Below, piece by piece: positions 1-6,614 of a stretch of 6,971 nt of DNA; the first letter of the stretch is position 1, and each line of letters starts with the position of its first letter. The notes beneath the pieces are model-generated. The model was not told the origin of the DNA. It did no database searches and saw nothing but the letters and a program-made list of their open reading frames with translations. The stretch is taken from positions 1-6,971 of the forward strand of contig CAZWBW010000120.1 of NCBI GenBank assembly GCA_964632355.1, given 5' to 3'. This stretch comes from JALOAP01 sp964632355. GTDB lineage: Bacteria > Chloroflexota > Dehalococcoidia > Tepidiformales > Tepidiformaceae. The position numbers were made by a program, and so were the translations under genes.

Positions 1-3000
1 CGCTCGTGCGCCGCACGTACAACTTCTCGACGCTCAGCCGGGAACAGCTCGAGGGTGTTCTCGGCATGCTCGCCGGCCAGTACCCCTCCGACGAGTTCGC
101 TGACCTCCGCCCACGCATCCTCTGGGACCGCGAGACGAACGTCCTCTCCTCCCGCCGGGACGCGCGGACCATCGCCGTCGTCAACGCCGGCACCATCCCG
201 GACCGGGGACTGTACGGTGTCTTCCTCGGCGAAGGCGGCCCCCGCGTCGGCGAACTCGACGAGGAGATGGTCTACGAAAGCCGCCCGGGCGAAACGTTCC
301 TGCTCGGCGCGACCACCTGGCGCATCGAACAGATCACGCGAGACCAGGTCATCGTCTCCCCGGCGCCCGGCGAACCCGGGAAGATGCCGTTCTGGAAGGG
401 CGATGGTGTCGGCCGCGAACTCGATTTCGGCCGCGCGATTGGCGCCTTCACCCGGCAGCTCGAACACGCCCGGGATGAGGAGGCCGTCATCGCCCGCCTC
501 CAATCCGAGCACGACCTCGATGAGTTCGCGGCTCGCAACCTCCTGGCCTACCTCCGCGAGGAGAAGGAAGCCACCGGCGCACTGCCCACCGACCGCACCA
601 TCGTTCTCGAACGCTTCCGCGACGAGCTGGGGGATTGGCGCGTGGTCATCCTCACGCCGTTCGGCGGTCGCGTCCACGCCCCCTGGGCCTATGCCATCGA
701 GGCCATCCTGACCGAGCGCACAGGCTTCGACATCCAGACCATCTGGAGCGACGACGGCATCGCCATTCGCTTCGCAGGCGGCGACGACCTGCCGCCCGAA
801 GACCTCCTCTTCCCCTCCCCCGAAGAGATCGAGGACCTGGTCGTGCAGCGCCTCGCCGAGACGCCGCTCTTCGCCGCCCGCTTCCGAGAGAATGCTGCGC
901 GGGCGCTGCTCCTGCCTCGACGCCGCCCCGGCGCGCGCACCCCGCTCTGGCAGCAGCGGATCCGCTCCGCGAATCTGCTCGCGGTCGCCAGCAAGTACGG
1001 CTCCTTCCCGATCATTCTCGAGACCTACCGCGAATGCCTCCGCGACGTGTTCGACCTGCCCGGCCTACAGGAGATCCTCAGCTCCGTCCGCAGCCGCGAG
1101 ATTCGCGTCCGCAGCGTCGAAGTCCCGGAAGCTTCGCCGTTCGCCCGCAGCCTGCTCTTCGACTACATCGCCGCCTACATGTACGAAGGCGACGCGCCGC
1201 TCGCCGAGCGCCGTGCGCAGGCGCTGACCCTCGACCGCAACCTCCTGCGCGACCTGCTTGGCGACGATGAGCTCCGCGAACTGCTCGACCCCGGGGCGAT
1301 TGACCAGCTCGAACTGGAGCTCCAGGCCCTTGTCCCGAACCGCAAAGCTCGCAACCCCGATCAGCTCCACGACCTCCTGCGCCGCCTTGGCGACCTCTCC
1401 GCGTTCGAGGTCGAGGCCCGCGTCACCGAGCCCACCGAGGCCGAGCGCTGGCTCCGGCAACTCGAACAGGAACGCCGTGCCTGCGCCGTTCGCATCGGCG
1501 GCGAAGAGCGCTGGATCCCCATCGAGGATGCCGGCCGCTACCGCGACGCGCTCGGCGTGGCGCCACCGCTCGGCGTCCCGGAAGTGTTCCTGCAGCATTC
1601 TGACCGTCCGCTCGAAGGGCTCACTGCCCGCTACGCACGCACGCACACGCCGTTCCTCGCACGCGACATCGCCACTCGCTGGTCCATCCCGGAGTCACTC
1701 GTTCGCGAGGCGCTGATGGAGCTCGAGCGGCAGGGCACTATCGTGCACGGCGACTTCCGCCCCGGCGGCCACGAACGCGAATGGTGTGACGCCGACGTCC
1801 TCCGCCAGCTCCGGCGGCGCTCGCTCGCGCGCCTGCGCAAGGAGGTCGAGCCGGTCTCGCAGGACGCGTTCGCGCGATTCCTCGCGAAGTGGCAGGGAGT
1901 CGCGAGCCCTCACGGCGGCACCGACCGCCTCCGCGAAGTGCTTTCCCAACTCGAAGCGCTTCCGCTCCCGGCGTCGGTGCTCGAACGCGATATCCTCCCT
2001 GCGCGCGTTGCCGACTACCAGCCGCGTCTGCTCGATGAACTTGGCGCGAACGGCGAGGTGGCCTGGATCGGACGGGGACAGCTCGGACGCGACGATGGCC
2101 GCGTCGCGCTCTTCCGCCGCGAGCGCCTGCCCGAACTGACCCCGCAGCCATCGGCCGACGAGCCGGACGAACTCGGCGCCGCCATCCTCGAGTACCTCGA
2201 AAAGAATGGCGCCTCGTTCTTCGCCGACCTCGTCGCCGCGTCAAAATCCACCCATCCCCGCGATACACTCGACGCCCTCTGGGACCTGGTCTGGGCCGGC
2301 CGCGTCACGAACGACACCTTCGCCCCGCTGCGGGCGCTCGCGTGGCCGCGGCGCGGCTCGTCCTCACCCCGGCCCGGCCGTTCGCTCGTGCCGCCCGAGG
2401 CCGTCGGTCGGTGGTCGCTCGTTCGCCGGTACGACACGAGTCCCACCGCCCGGGCACACGCGCTCGCCACCGCGCTGCTCGAACGCTACGGCGTCGTCAC
2501 GCGCGAAGCCGTCGCCTCCGAAGGCATCCCGGGCGGCTTCAGCGCCGTGTACCCGGTGCTCAAAGCCATGGAGGAGTCGGGCCGGGTGCGGCGCGGCTAC
2601 TTCGTCGAAGGCCTCGGCGCGGCGCAGTTCGCACTTCCCGGCGCCGTCGATCGGCTTCGCGCCGAACGCGAACGCCCGGAAGAGCCGCAGGTCCTGCTCC
2701 TCGCCGCGACCGACCCGGCGAACCCGTACGGCGCCGCCATTCCCTGGCCTCGCCGCGAAGGTGAGAAGCGGCCGCTCCAGCGCGCTGCCGGGGCCCGCGT
2801 GCTGCTCGTCGATGGCGTGCCGGTGCTCTATCTCGAACGCGCCGGCCGCAGCCTCGTGACGCTGCCCGCGTTCGACGAACCGGAGTTCGCGCAGCCCGCG
2901 ATCGAGCGCTTCGTGCAGATGGCCAATGCGAATGGCGGCCGTCCGCTCGTGCTCGAACGCATCGACGGCGAACCCGCAGACCAATCGCCGCGGGCCGCGC

Positions 3001-3089
3001 CGTTCATCGAGGCCGGGTTCGCGCCGACCTACCGCGGCCTCGCCTACCGCTCACCTCGGAAGGAGCCCGCCGTTGCCGGAAGGGGATAG
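1..3089 (+). CDS. lhr: Lhr-family ATP-dependent helicase, C-terminal part (5' end outside window)
   Basis: This is a superfamily 2 DNA/RNA helicase of the Lhr (large helicase-related) family, a cytoplasmic repair enzyme. The frame is open to the left edge, so the GTG at 6 is probably an internal Val. The two RecA-like motor domains, roughly 500 residues judged from full-length homologues of about 1500, lie upstream. Counting that GTG as residue 1, the piece opens at the end of a winged helix. It continues into the Lhr-core domain 4 (DEAD/H-associated) with TIPDRG (63-68), VGELDEEMVYE (81-91), GATTWRI (101-107) and PFWKGD (128-133). A helical LWQQR...FPIILETYRECL segment follows. The long C-terminal extension of winged-helix type ends with the Lhr hallmarks RRGYFVEGLG (862-871) and DPANPYG (903-909). 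E. coli Lhr's C-terminal region resembles AlkZ-type glycosylases. The TAG stop lies 14 bases inside nei, suggesting one operon. No frameshift is seen. Family assignment is confident; helicase activity cannot be judged without the motor domains. Confidence 0.93.
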   Translation, partial: LVRRTYNFSTLSREQLEGVLGMLAGQYPSDEFADLRPRILWDRETNVLSSRRDARTIAVVNAGTIPDRGLYGVFLGEGGPRVGELDEEMVYESRPGETFLLGATTWRIEQITRDQVIVSPAPGEPGKMPFWKGDGVGRELDFGRAIGAFTRQLEHARDEEAVIARLQSEHDLDEFAARNLLAYLREEKEATGALPTDRTIVLERFRDELGDWRVVILTPFGGRVHAPWAYAIEAILTERTGFDIQTIWSDDGIAIRFAGGDDLPPEDLLFPSPEEIEDLVVQRLAETPLFAARFRENAARALLLPRRRPGARTPLWQQRIRSANLLAVASKYGSFPIILETYRECLRDVFDLPGLQEILSSVRSREIRVRSVEVPEASPFARSLLFDYIAAYMYEGDAPLAERRAQALTLDRNLLRDLLGDDELRELLDPGAIDQLELELQALVPNRKARNPDQLHDLLRRLGDLSAFEVEARVTEPTEAERWLRQLEQERRACAVRIGGEERWIPIEDAGRYRDALGVAPPLGVPEVFLQHSDRPLEGLTARYARTHTPFLARDIATRWSIPESLVREALMELERQGTIVHGDFRPGGHEREWCDADVLRQLRRRSLARLRKEVEPVSQDAFARFLAKWQGVASPHGGTDRLREVLSQLEALPLPASVLERDILPARVADYQPRLLDELGANGEVAWIGRGQLGRDDGRVALFRRERLPELTPQPSADEPDELGAAILEYLEKNGASFFADLVAASKSTHPRDTLDALWDLVWAGRVTNDTFAPLRALAWPRRGSSSPRPGRSLVPPEAVGRWSLVRRYDTSPTARAHALATALLERYGVVTREAVASEGIPGGFSAVYPVLKAMEESGRVRRGYFVEGLGAAQFALPGAVDRLRAERERPEEPQVLLLAATDPANPYGAAIPWPRREGEKRPLQRAAGARVLLVDGVPVLYLERAGRSLVTLPAFDEPEFAQPAIERFVQMANANGGRPLVLERIDGEPADQSPRAAPFIEAGFAPTYRGLAYRSPRKEPAVAGRG
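3058..3065 (+). promoter_or_regulatory. Shine-Dalgarno for nei, inside the end of lhr
   Basis: GGAAGGAG lies 7 bases upstream of the TTG at 3073. It is a near-ideal match to the anti-Shine-Dalgarno at standard spacing. It decides the start of the glycosylase: although the frame is open far upstream, only the TTG places proline at position 2, as the catalytic mechanism requires. Confidence 0.85.
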
Positions 3090-3915
3090 CCTCTACCGCT
3101 TCGCGCGGCGGCTTCGCCCGGTGCTCGAAGGGCAGGTGATCCAGGCCGCTCGTAGCCATGGCCCGGGACCGATCCCGAAAGTCGAGCTCATCGTCGGCGC
3201 CACCTGTACCTCGGTGCGTTCGGTCGGCAAGAACCTGCTGATCAGCTTCGACAACGGGCTCGCTCTGCGGGGCCACCTGCGCATGTACGGCACCTGGCAC
3301 ATCTACCGGCCCGGCGAACCGTGGAGCCGCCCGGAACGCGAGGCGCGCCTCGTCCTGGAAGTGCCCGAGGCCGTCGTCGTCAATTTCAGTGCGCCGGTCA
3401 TCGAACTCATCGAAGAGCGCGCGCTCGACCACCACCAGCCCATCGCCGGTCTCGGCCCGAACCTGCTGGACGACGCCTTCGACGAAGAGGAAGCCCTGCG
3501 CCGGTTCCGCGACCCATCCCGTGCCGGGCTCACCATCGGCGACGCCATCATGGACCAGCGCATCATGGCCGGCGTCGGGAACATCTGGAAACACGAGACG
3601 CTGTTCCGCTGCGGCATCAACCCCTGGCGCACCGTCGCCGAACTCAGCGACGACGAATTGCGGGCCCTCATCGCGAAGGCCCGCGAACTCCTTCGAGCGT
3701 CGGTCGGCATGCCCGGCCCGGACGGCAAGCCCCAGCGCCGCCCGTCGATGTACGTCTACGCGCGCGCCGGCCAGCCCTGTCGCCGCTGCTACACGCGGCT
3801 GCGCAGTGCTCCGCAGGGCGTCGACATCCGGCACACCGCCTGGTGCCCGAAATGCCAGCCCATCGCCGAGGGACAGCGCGTGCTCCCGGTGCCGCGAACG
3901 CGGCAGCCGCGATAG
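3073..3915 (+). CDS. nei: Nei/Fpg-family DNA glycosylase and AP lyase
   Basis: This is a base-excision repair enzyme that removes oxidised bases and nicks the abasic site by beta/delta elimination. The 280 residues match the family length. The TTG start gives MPEGDS: Pro2 is the Schiff-base nucleophile once Met is removed, and Glu3 is the acid. Lys53 in SVGKNL is the conserved beta-hairpin lysine. LRGHLRMYGTWH (65-76) is typical of the N-terminal beta-sandwich. GVGNIWKHE (from 167, with Asn170) belongs to the helix-two-turn-helix. A C-terminal zinc finger has Cys236, Cys239, Cys258 and Cys261 with the conserved Arg253. The finger spacing is C-x2-C-x18-C-x2-C, two residues longer than in E. 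coli Fpg and Nei (x16). PEGDS resembles the actinobacterial Nei2-like branch more than MutM (PELPE), so Nei is preferred over Fpg; the exact lesion range is inferred. It overlaps the end of lhr by 17 bases and is probably co-transcribed with it. Confidence 0.93.
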   Translation: MPEGDSLYRFARRLRPVLEGQVIQAARSHGPGPIPKVELIVGATCTSVRSVGKNLLISFDNGLALRGHLRMYGTWHIYRPGEPWSRPEREARLVLEVPEAVVVNFSAPVIELIEERALDHHQPIAGLGPNLLDDAFDEEEALRRFRDPSRAGLTIGDAIMDQRIMAGVGNIWKHETLFRCGINPWRTVAELSDDELRALIAKARELLRASVGMPGPDGKPQRRPSMYVYARAGQPCRRCYTRLRSAPQGVDIRHTAWCPKCQPIAEGQRVLPVPRTRQPR

Positions 3916-3931
3916 TGGGTTCGTTCTGGAG

Positions 3932-4525
3932 CTAGCCGCCCAGCGACTGCACCGCCGGGATCGGCCGGCTGCTTGTCCGGTACTGCTTCTTCCCCTCTTC
4001 GAGCAGGTCCCCGCCGCGGCAGTCGTTTACTACGATGGCCGGGAAGTTCTCCACCTCAAGCCGCCGGATCGCTTCCGTGCCGAGGTCTTCGAAGGCCACG
4101 ACCTCCGCCTTCTTGATGTGGCGGTTCAGCAGCGCACCCGTCCCGCCGACCGCGATGCAGTAAATCGCGTGGTGCTTCGCGATCGCCTGGCGGACCGCTG
4201 GCCCCCGGCCGCCCTTGCCGATGATTCCCTTCACGCCGAGCTCCAGCATCGGCTCCGTGTACGGGTCGAGCCGCATTGCCGTCGTCGGGCCCGCCGAGCC
4301 GATGATCTGCCCCGGGCGTGGTGGCGTCGGCCCCACGTAGTAGATGACCTGTCCGCGAAGGTCCAGCGGCAACTCCTGTCCGTTGCGCATTAGCTCGATG
4401 AGCCGCTTGTGCGCCGCGTCGCGCGCCGTGTAGATGACCCCGCTGAACGTCACGTGCGTCCCGATCGTGAGGCCATCGATCGCCTCGTCGGTGAGCGGAG
4501 TGGTGAGGGCAATGCTGTCAGCCAT
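3932..4525 (-). CDS. Class I (Fe-S) fumarate hydratase, beta subunit (FumA C-terminal/TtdB family)
   Basis: This subunit pairs with the alpha subunit encoded upstream to interconvert fumarate and L-malate in the TCA cycle, in the cytoplasm. The 197 residues fit the stand-alone beta type, which in E. coli FumA is the fused C-terminal domain. Visible family motifs are TARDAAHKRL (33-42), GPTPPRPG (65-72), GSAGPTTAMRLD (76-87), GKGG (103-106), VGGTGAL (126-132) and AFEDLGTEAI (144-153). By alignment with the Leishmania class I enzyme, Arg35, Thr81, Arg85 and Lys104 are the likely substrate-binding residues. The ATG overlaps the acetyltransferase stop in ATGGCTGA (8 bases) and has a GAGGAG ribosome site 7 bases upstream. 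Tartrate or mesaconate dehydratase are related alternatives. Fumarase is preferred as the commonest role, but specificity is not proven by sequence. Confidence 0.9.
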   Translation of the reverse strand: MADSIALTTPLTDEAIDGLTIGTHVTFSGVIYTARDAAHKRLIELMRNGQELPLDLRGQVIYYVGPTPPRPGQIIGSAGPTTAMRLDPYTEPMLELGVKGIIGKGGRGPAVRQAIAKHHAIYCIAVGGTGALLNRHIKKAEVVAFEDLGTEAIRRLEVENFPAIVVNDCRGGDLLEEGKKQYRTSSRPIPAVQSLGG

Positions 4526-5537
4526 TCTGATTCTCCTCGTCTCGCAGCCGCTTCGACATCGTCACCAGGTGGGCTGGCTGCGTCAGCTTCCACGGGTGGG
4601 GGAATGGGGCGGTCCCGTCTTCGCGGTACCCCATCTTTCGGTACAACCCCGGCAGTTCCTGCCGGAGGTTCACATAACACATTTCCATGACGGCGCACCC
4701 GTGTGCCCGGGCGCGCGCCTCTGCCGTTTCGATCAGCAGCCGCCCGAGCCCCGTCTTCTGCACGCGTGGGTCGACCGAGAGCATCCCGAAGTACGCGCGG
4801 CCTCCGCGCAGTTCGAGCTGCACGCAGCCGGGGGTCTCGCCGCGCTCGTTCTCAGCGACCAGCATCTCCCCGCGCGCAATGATCTCCGCAACCTCGGCTT
4901 CGTCGGTGCGCCCGTCGTTCTTGAAAAAGAGCTCCACTTCGTACGCCCGGTTGATCAGCGCCGCGATGGCCGCCGCCTCTTCCGGCCGCGCACGACGAAT
5001 CGCATACGGCCGGAGCGGCTTCACCATCCCGTGCTCATGCGCGGGCGCCGCCAGCCCTGCGTAGCCAGCGGGCAGCACGCGCACCGCCGCCGAACCGAAG
5101 CCGTGCTCGCGGAAGTAGGCAACGTTGCCGAGTTCCTCGACCGTCTTCAGGACGACGCGGCCGAACCCGTCCTCACGCGCGATGGCTTCCGACCGCTCCA
5201 GGAGCCGCCGCCCGATGCCCTGCCGCATCTGGTCCGGGCGCACGGCTGCCATCCCAAAGTACAGCGACTGCGCCCGGTCGATGCCCGGTAGGAGCTCAGC
5301 GTCGATCTCCGCCCCGTCGGCCGGGGCGACCATGGCCGTGCCCACGAGCTCGCCCTGTACGAACGCCTGGATGAGCCGTGCGTTCGTCCCAAGCTCGTCC
5401 ACAAGGCGGTCCGGGGTGGTTCGCTCGACCGTGAGGAGCTGGTGCTTTGCGAAGGCAGCGTTCAGTACCTCCGCGGTCGCGCGGAGGTCCGCCTCAGTCG
5501 GCGAAAGGACGCGCAGCTCCAGCTCGGGCGTACTCAC
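4518..5537 (-). CDS. Tandem GNAT-domain N-acetyltransferase between the fumarase subunit genes
   Basis: This 339-residue protein is two GNAT folds in series and should transfer an acyl group, probably acetyl, from CoA to an unknown amine. No signal peptide or membrane segment is seen. The N-terminal domain (about 6-155) carries the CoA-pyrophosphate loop VRPDQMRQGIGR (99-110), followed by NVAYFREHGF. The C-terminal domain (about 178-330) carries VDPRVQKTGLGR (255-266), then LPGLYRKMGY (296-305). Both loops keep the glycine pattern, so neither half looks degenerate. Two-domain GNATs include mycothiol synthase MshD, but nothing here identifies that substrate. The GTG start is the first possible one: the alpha-subunit TAG is in the same frame only two codons earlier. 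It has no convincing Shine-Dalgarno, suggesting reinitiation after alpha. The 3' end overlaps the beta-subunit start by 8 bases. Its position suggests a link to fumarase or TCA flux, but that is inference only. Confidence 0.87.
   Translation of the reverse strand: MSTPELELRVLSPTEADLRATAEVLNAAFAKHQLLTVERTTPDRLVDELGTNARLIQAFVQGELVGTAMVAPADGAEIDAELLPGIDRAQSLYFGMAAVRPDQMRQGIGRRLLERSEAIAREDGFGRVVLKTVEELGNVAYFREHGFGSAAVRVLPAGYAGLAAPAHEHGMVKPLRPYAIRRARPEEAAAIAALINRAYEVELFFKNDGRTDEAEVAEIIARGEMLVAENERGETPGCVQLELRGGRAYFGMLSVDPRVQKTGLGRLLIETAEARARAHGCAVMEMCYVNLRQELPGLYRKMGYREDGTAPFPHPWKLTQPAHLVTMSKRLRDEENQNG
4533..4538 (-). promoter_or_regulatory. Shine-Dalgarno for the fumarase beta subunit
   Basis: On the minus strand GAGGAG lies 7 bases before the ATG at 4525, inside the 3' end of the acetyltransferase gene. 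It supports this start and an independent or coupled initiation at the 8-base gene overlap. Confidence 0.75.
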
Positions 5538-5543
5538 GGCGTT

Positions 5544-6395
5544 CTAGAGGACGGCTTCCTTCGTCCGCGCGCTGTGGCACTGGATGTTAACCGCCACCGG
5601 GAGCGCGGTGATGTGCGTCGGGTGCGTTTCGACGAAGACATCGAGCGCGGTCGTGCTCCCGCCGACTGCCTGCGGCCCGACACCGAGCGCGTTCACGGCC
5701 TCGAGCAGTTCGTCCTCGAGATCGGCCACCTCGGGGTCTTCGTGCCGCGAGCCAATCTTGCGGAAGAGCGTGTGCTTCGCCATGGCCATGGCCTTCTCCG
5801 CGGTGCCGCCGACGCCCACACCGATGACGAGCGGCGGGCACGGGTTCCCGCCCGACATGTCCACCGTTTCGCAGACGAAGTCGATGATCGCCTGTTTGCC
5901 CATGCCCGGCAGGAAGTTCTGGTAGCGCGACATGTTCTCGCACCCGCCGCCCTTCGGCATGAACAGGATGCGAACCTTGTCGCCCGGGACGATCTCGGTG
6001 TGGATGATGCCCGGCGTGTTGTCCTGCGTGTTCTTTCGTGCGCTGAACGGCTGGGTCACGATCGACTTCCGCAGGTAGCCCTCGCTGTACCCGCGGCGGA
6101 TGCCTTCGTTCACCGCGTCAATCAGGTAGCCCCCGGTAATGTGCACGTCCTGGCCCAGTTCGATATGAACGACGGCCTGGCCCGTGTCCTGGCACAGTGG
6201 CAGCATCCGGCTCCGCGCGACTTCGGCGTTCTCCAGGATCTCGTCGATGATCTGGATGGCCAGCGGCGACTTCTCCGTCTCCCGCGCGCTTCGGATTGCG
6301 CCTTCGACGTCCTCGGGGAGGTAATGCGTCGCCTCGACGGCGAGACGGGCTACAGTTTCGGTGATCGCGGCGGCATCGAGCTCTCTGACCATCAT
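5544..6395 (-). CDS. Class I (Fe-S) fumarate hydratase, alpha subunit (FumA N-terminal/TtdA family)
   Basis: This is the cluster-bearing subunit of the oxygen-sensitive [4Fe-4S] fumarase of the TCA cycle. The 283 residues match the family. Three cysteines align with the known cluster ligands: Cys68 in PLCQDTGQ, Cys186 in GGNPCPP and Cys273 in NIQCHSAR. Their spacings (118 and 87) are close to those in the Leishmania enzyme (119 and 94). Asp70 and His261 (in THITALPVAVN) match its catalytic pair. Other signatures are KGGGCENMS (148-156) and GVGVGGTAEK. An extra cysteine, Cys152, sits where I recall Ser being usual. The first ATG is used; a second Met follows at once, and no GTG or TTG start exists close upstream. 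AGAGGG directly abuts the first ATG, too close to be a good ribosome site, and is 3 bases from the second, so the start could be either Met. It heads the three-gene operon. Confidence 0.93.
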   Translation of the reverse strand: MMVRELDAAAITETVARLAVEATHYLPEDVEGAIRSARETEKSPLAIQIIDEILENAEVARSRMLPLCQDTGQAVVHIELGQDVHITGGYLIDAVNEGIRRGYSEGYLRKSIVTQPFSARKNTQDNTPGIIHTEIVPGDKVRILFMPKGGGCENMSRYQNFLPGMGKQAIIDFVCETVDMSGGNPCPPLVIGVGVGGTAEKAMAMAKHTLFRKIGSRHEDPEVADLEDELLEAVNALGVGPQAVGGSTTALDVFVETHPTHITALPVAVNIQCHSARTKEAVL

Positions 6396-6573
6396 CCCTC
6401 TCGCGCCGGCCAGCGCCGGCGGCTCCGTGTGATTCTGTAAGGCCGAGAGTATCGCGGGCGGGACTCAGCCGCACGTTCACTACGCGTATCGCGCCCGTCG
6501 CCCCTGCCCTCGCCTGTGCGAACTGGTCCGCGCTCGCCTCTGTGAGGTGCGCCACACTGGCCCGAAGGCGCGT

Positions 6574-6582
6574 TGGTATCAT
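6574..6582 (+). promoter_or_regulatory. Extended -10 promoter candidate for the DUF4097-like gene
   Basis: TGGTATCAT contains the TG-N extended motif followed by TATCAT, which matches the TATAAT consensus at 5 of 6 bases. No good -35 is seen at 17 bases, which extended -10 promoters can tolerate. Transcription would begin near 6589, giving a leader of about 26 bases before the GTG at 6615. Confidence 0.4.
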
Positions 6583-6604
6583 CGACCCGCGAGACTCCTC
6601 CGCC

Positions 6605-6609
6605 GGGAG
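6605..6609 (+). promoter_or_regulatory. Shine-Dalgarno for the DUF4097-like gene
   Basis: GGGAG lies 5 bases before the GTG at 6615. This favours that start over the in-frame TTG at 6573, which would lie within the promoter candidate itself. Confidence 0.55.
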
Positions 6610-6614
6610 CCGCT

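Larger units (their letters stand above)
6396..6614. other. Divergent intergenic region between the fumarase operon and the DUF4097-like gene
   Basis: This 219-base stretch separates two divergent genes and should carry both promoters. Nothing in it looks protein-coding. Rightward, an extended -10 is visible at 6574-6582. Leftward, no good promoter is evident; the best -10-like hexamer is GATACT (minus strand, 6453 to 6448), lacking a -35 at proper spacing. A 7-base-pair inverted repeat CGCCGGC/GCCGGCG (6404-6421, loop CAGC) lies just upstream of the fumarase start. The octamer GTATCGCG occurs twice (6449-6456 and 6486-6493), the second copy overlapping the palindrome TACGCGTA (6481-6488). 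These could be regulatory sites, but short repeats arise easily at this base composition. Confidence 0.6.

Noticed and set aside
1065..1646. Minus-strand open frame of 193 codons inside lhr
   Set aside because: It is antisense within conserved Lhr sequence, without a recognisable motif.
2926..3072. N-terminal extension of the glycosylase to the ATG at 2926
   Set aside because: It would remove Pro from position 2 and overlap lhr by 164 bases. The TTG with a strong Shine-Dalgarno is better.
1..3089. Frequent CTCGAAC and CTCGAACGC strings resembling a dispersed repeat
   Set aside because: They are in-frame Leu-Glu-Arg or Leu-Glu-Gln codons, explained by codon bias and the protein sequence.
3950..3975. 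GCCGG...CCGGC hairpin near the fumarase beta stop as a terminator
   Set aside because: The stem is 5 base pairs with no T-run on either strand and lies inside coding sequence; such stems are common at this GC content.
3389..4393. Plus-strand open frame of 334 codons spanning the nei end and fumarase beta
   Set aside because: It runs out of frame through two well-supported genes, and its Arg/Ser/Pro-rich composition is typical of shadow frames at high GC.
4434..5291. Plus-strand open frame of 285 codons opposite the acetyltransferase
   Set aside because: It is a shadow of the tandem-GNAT gene; no domain or start signal supports it.
5442..6440. Plus-strand open frame of 332 codons opposite fumarase alpha
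   Set aside because: It is antisense to a gene with intact catalytic motifs, rich in Arg, Val and Asp, and resembles no family I know.
6448..6480. Minus-strand sigma-70 promoter (GATACT with GTGAAC) for the fumarase operon
   Set aside because: Each hexamer matches only 4 of 6 consensus bases and the spacer is 21 bases, too long for a confident call.
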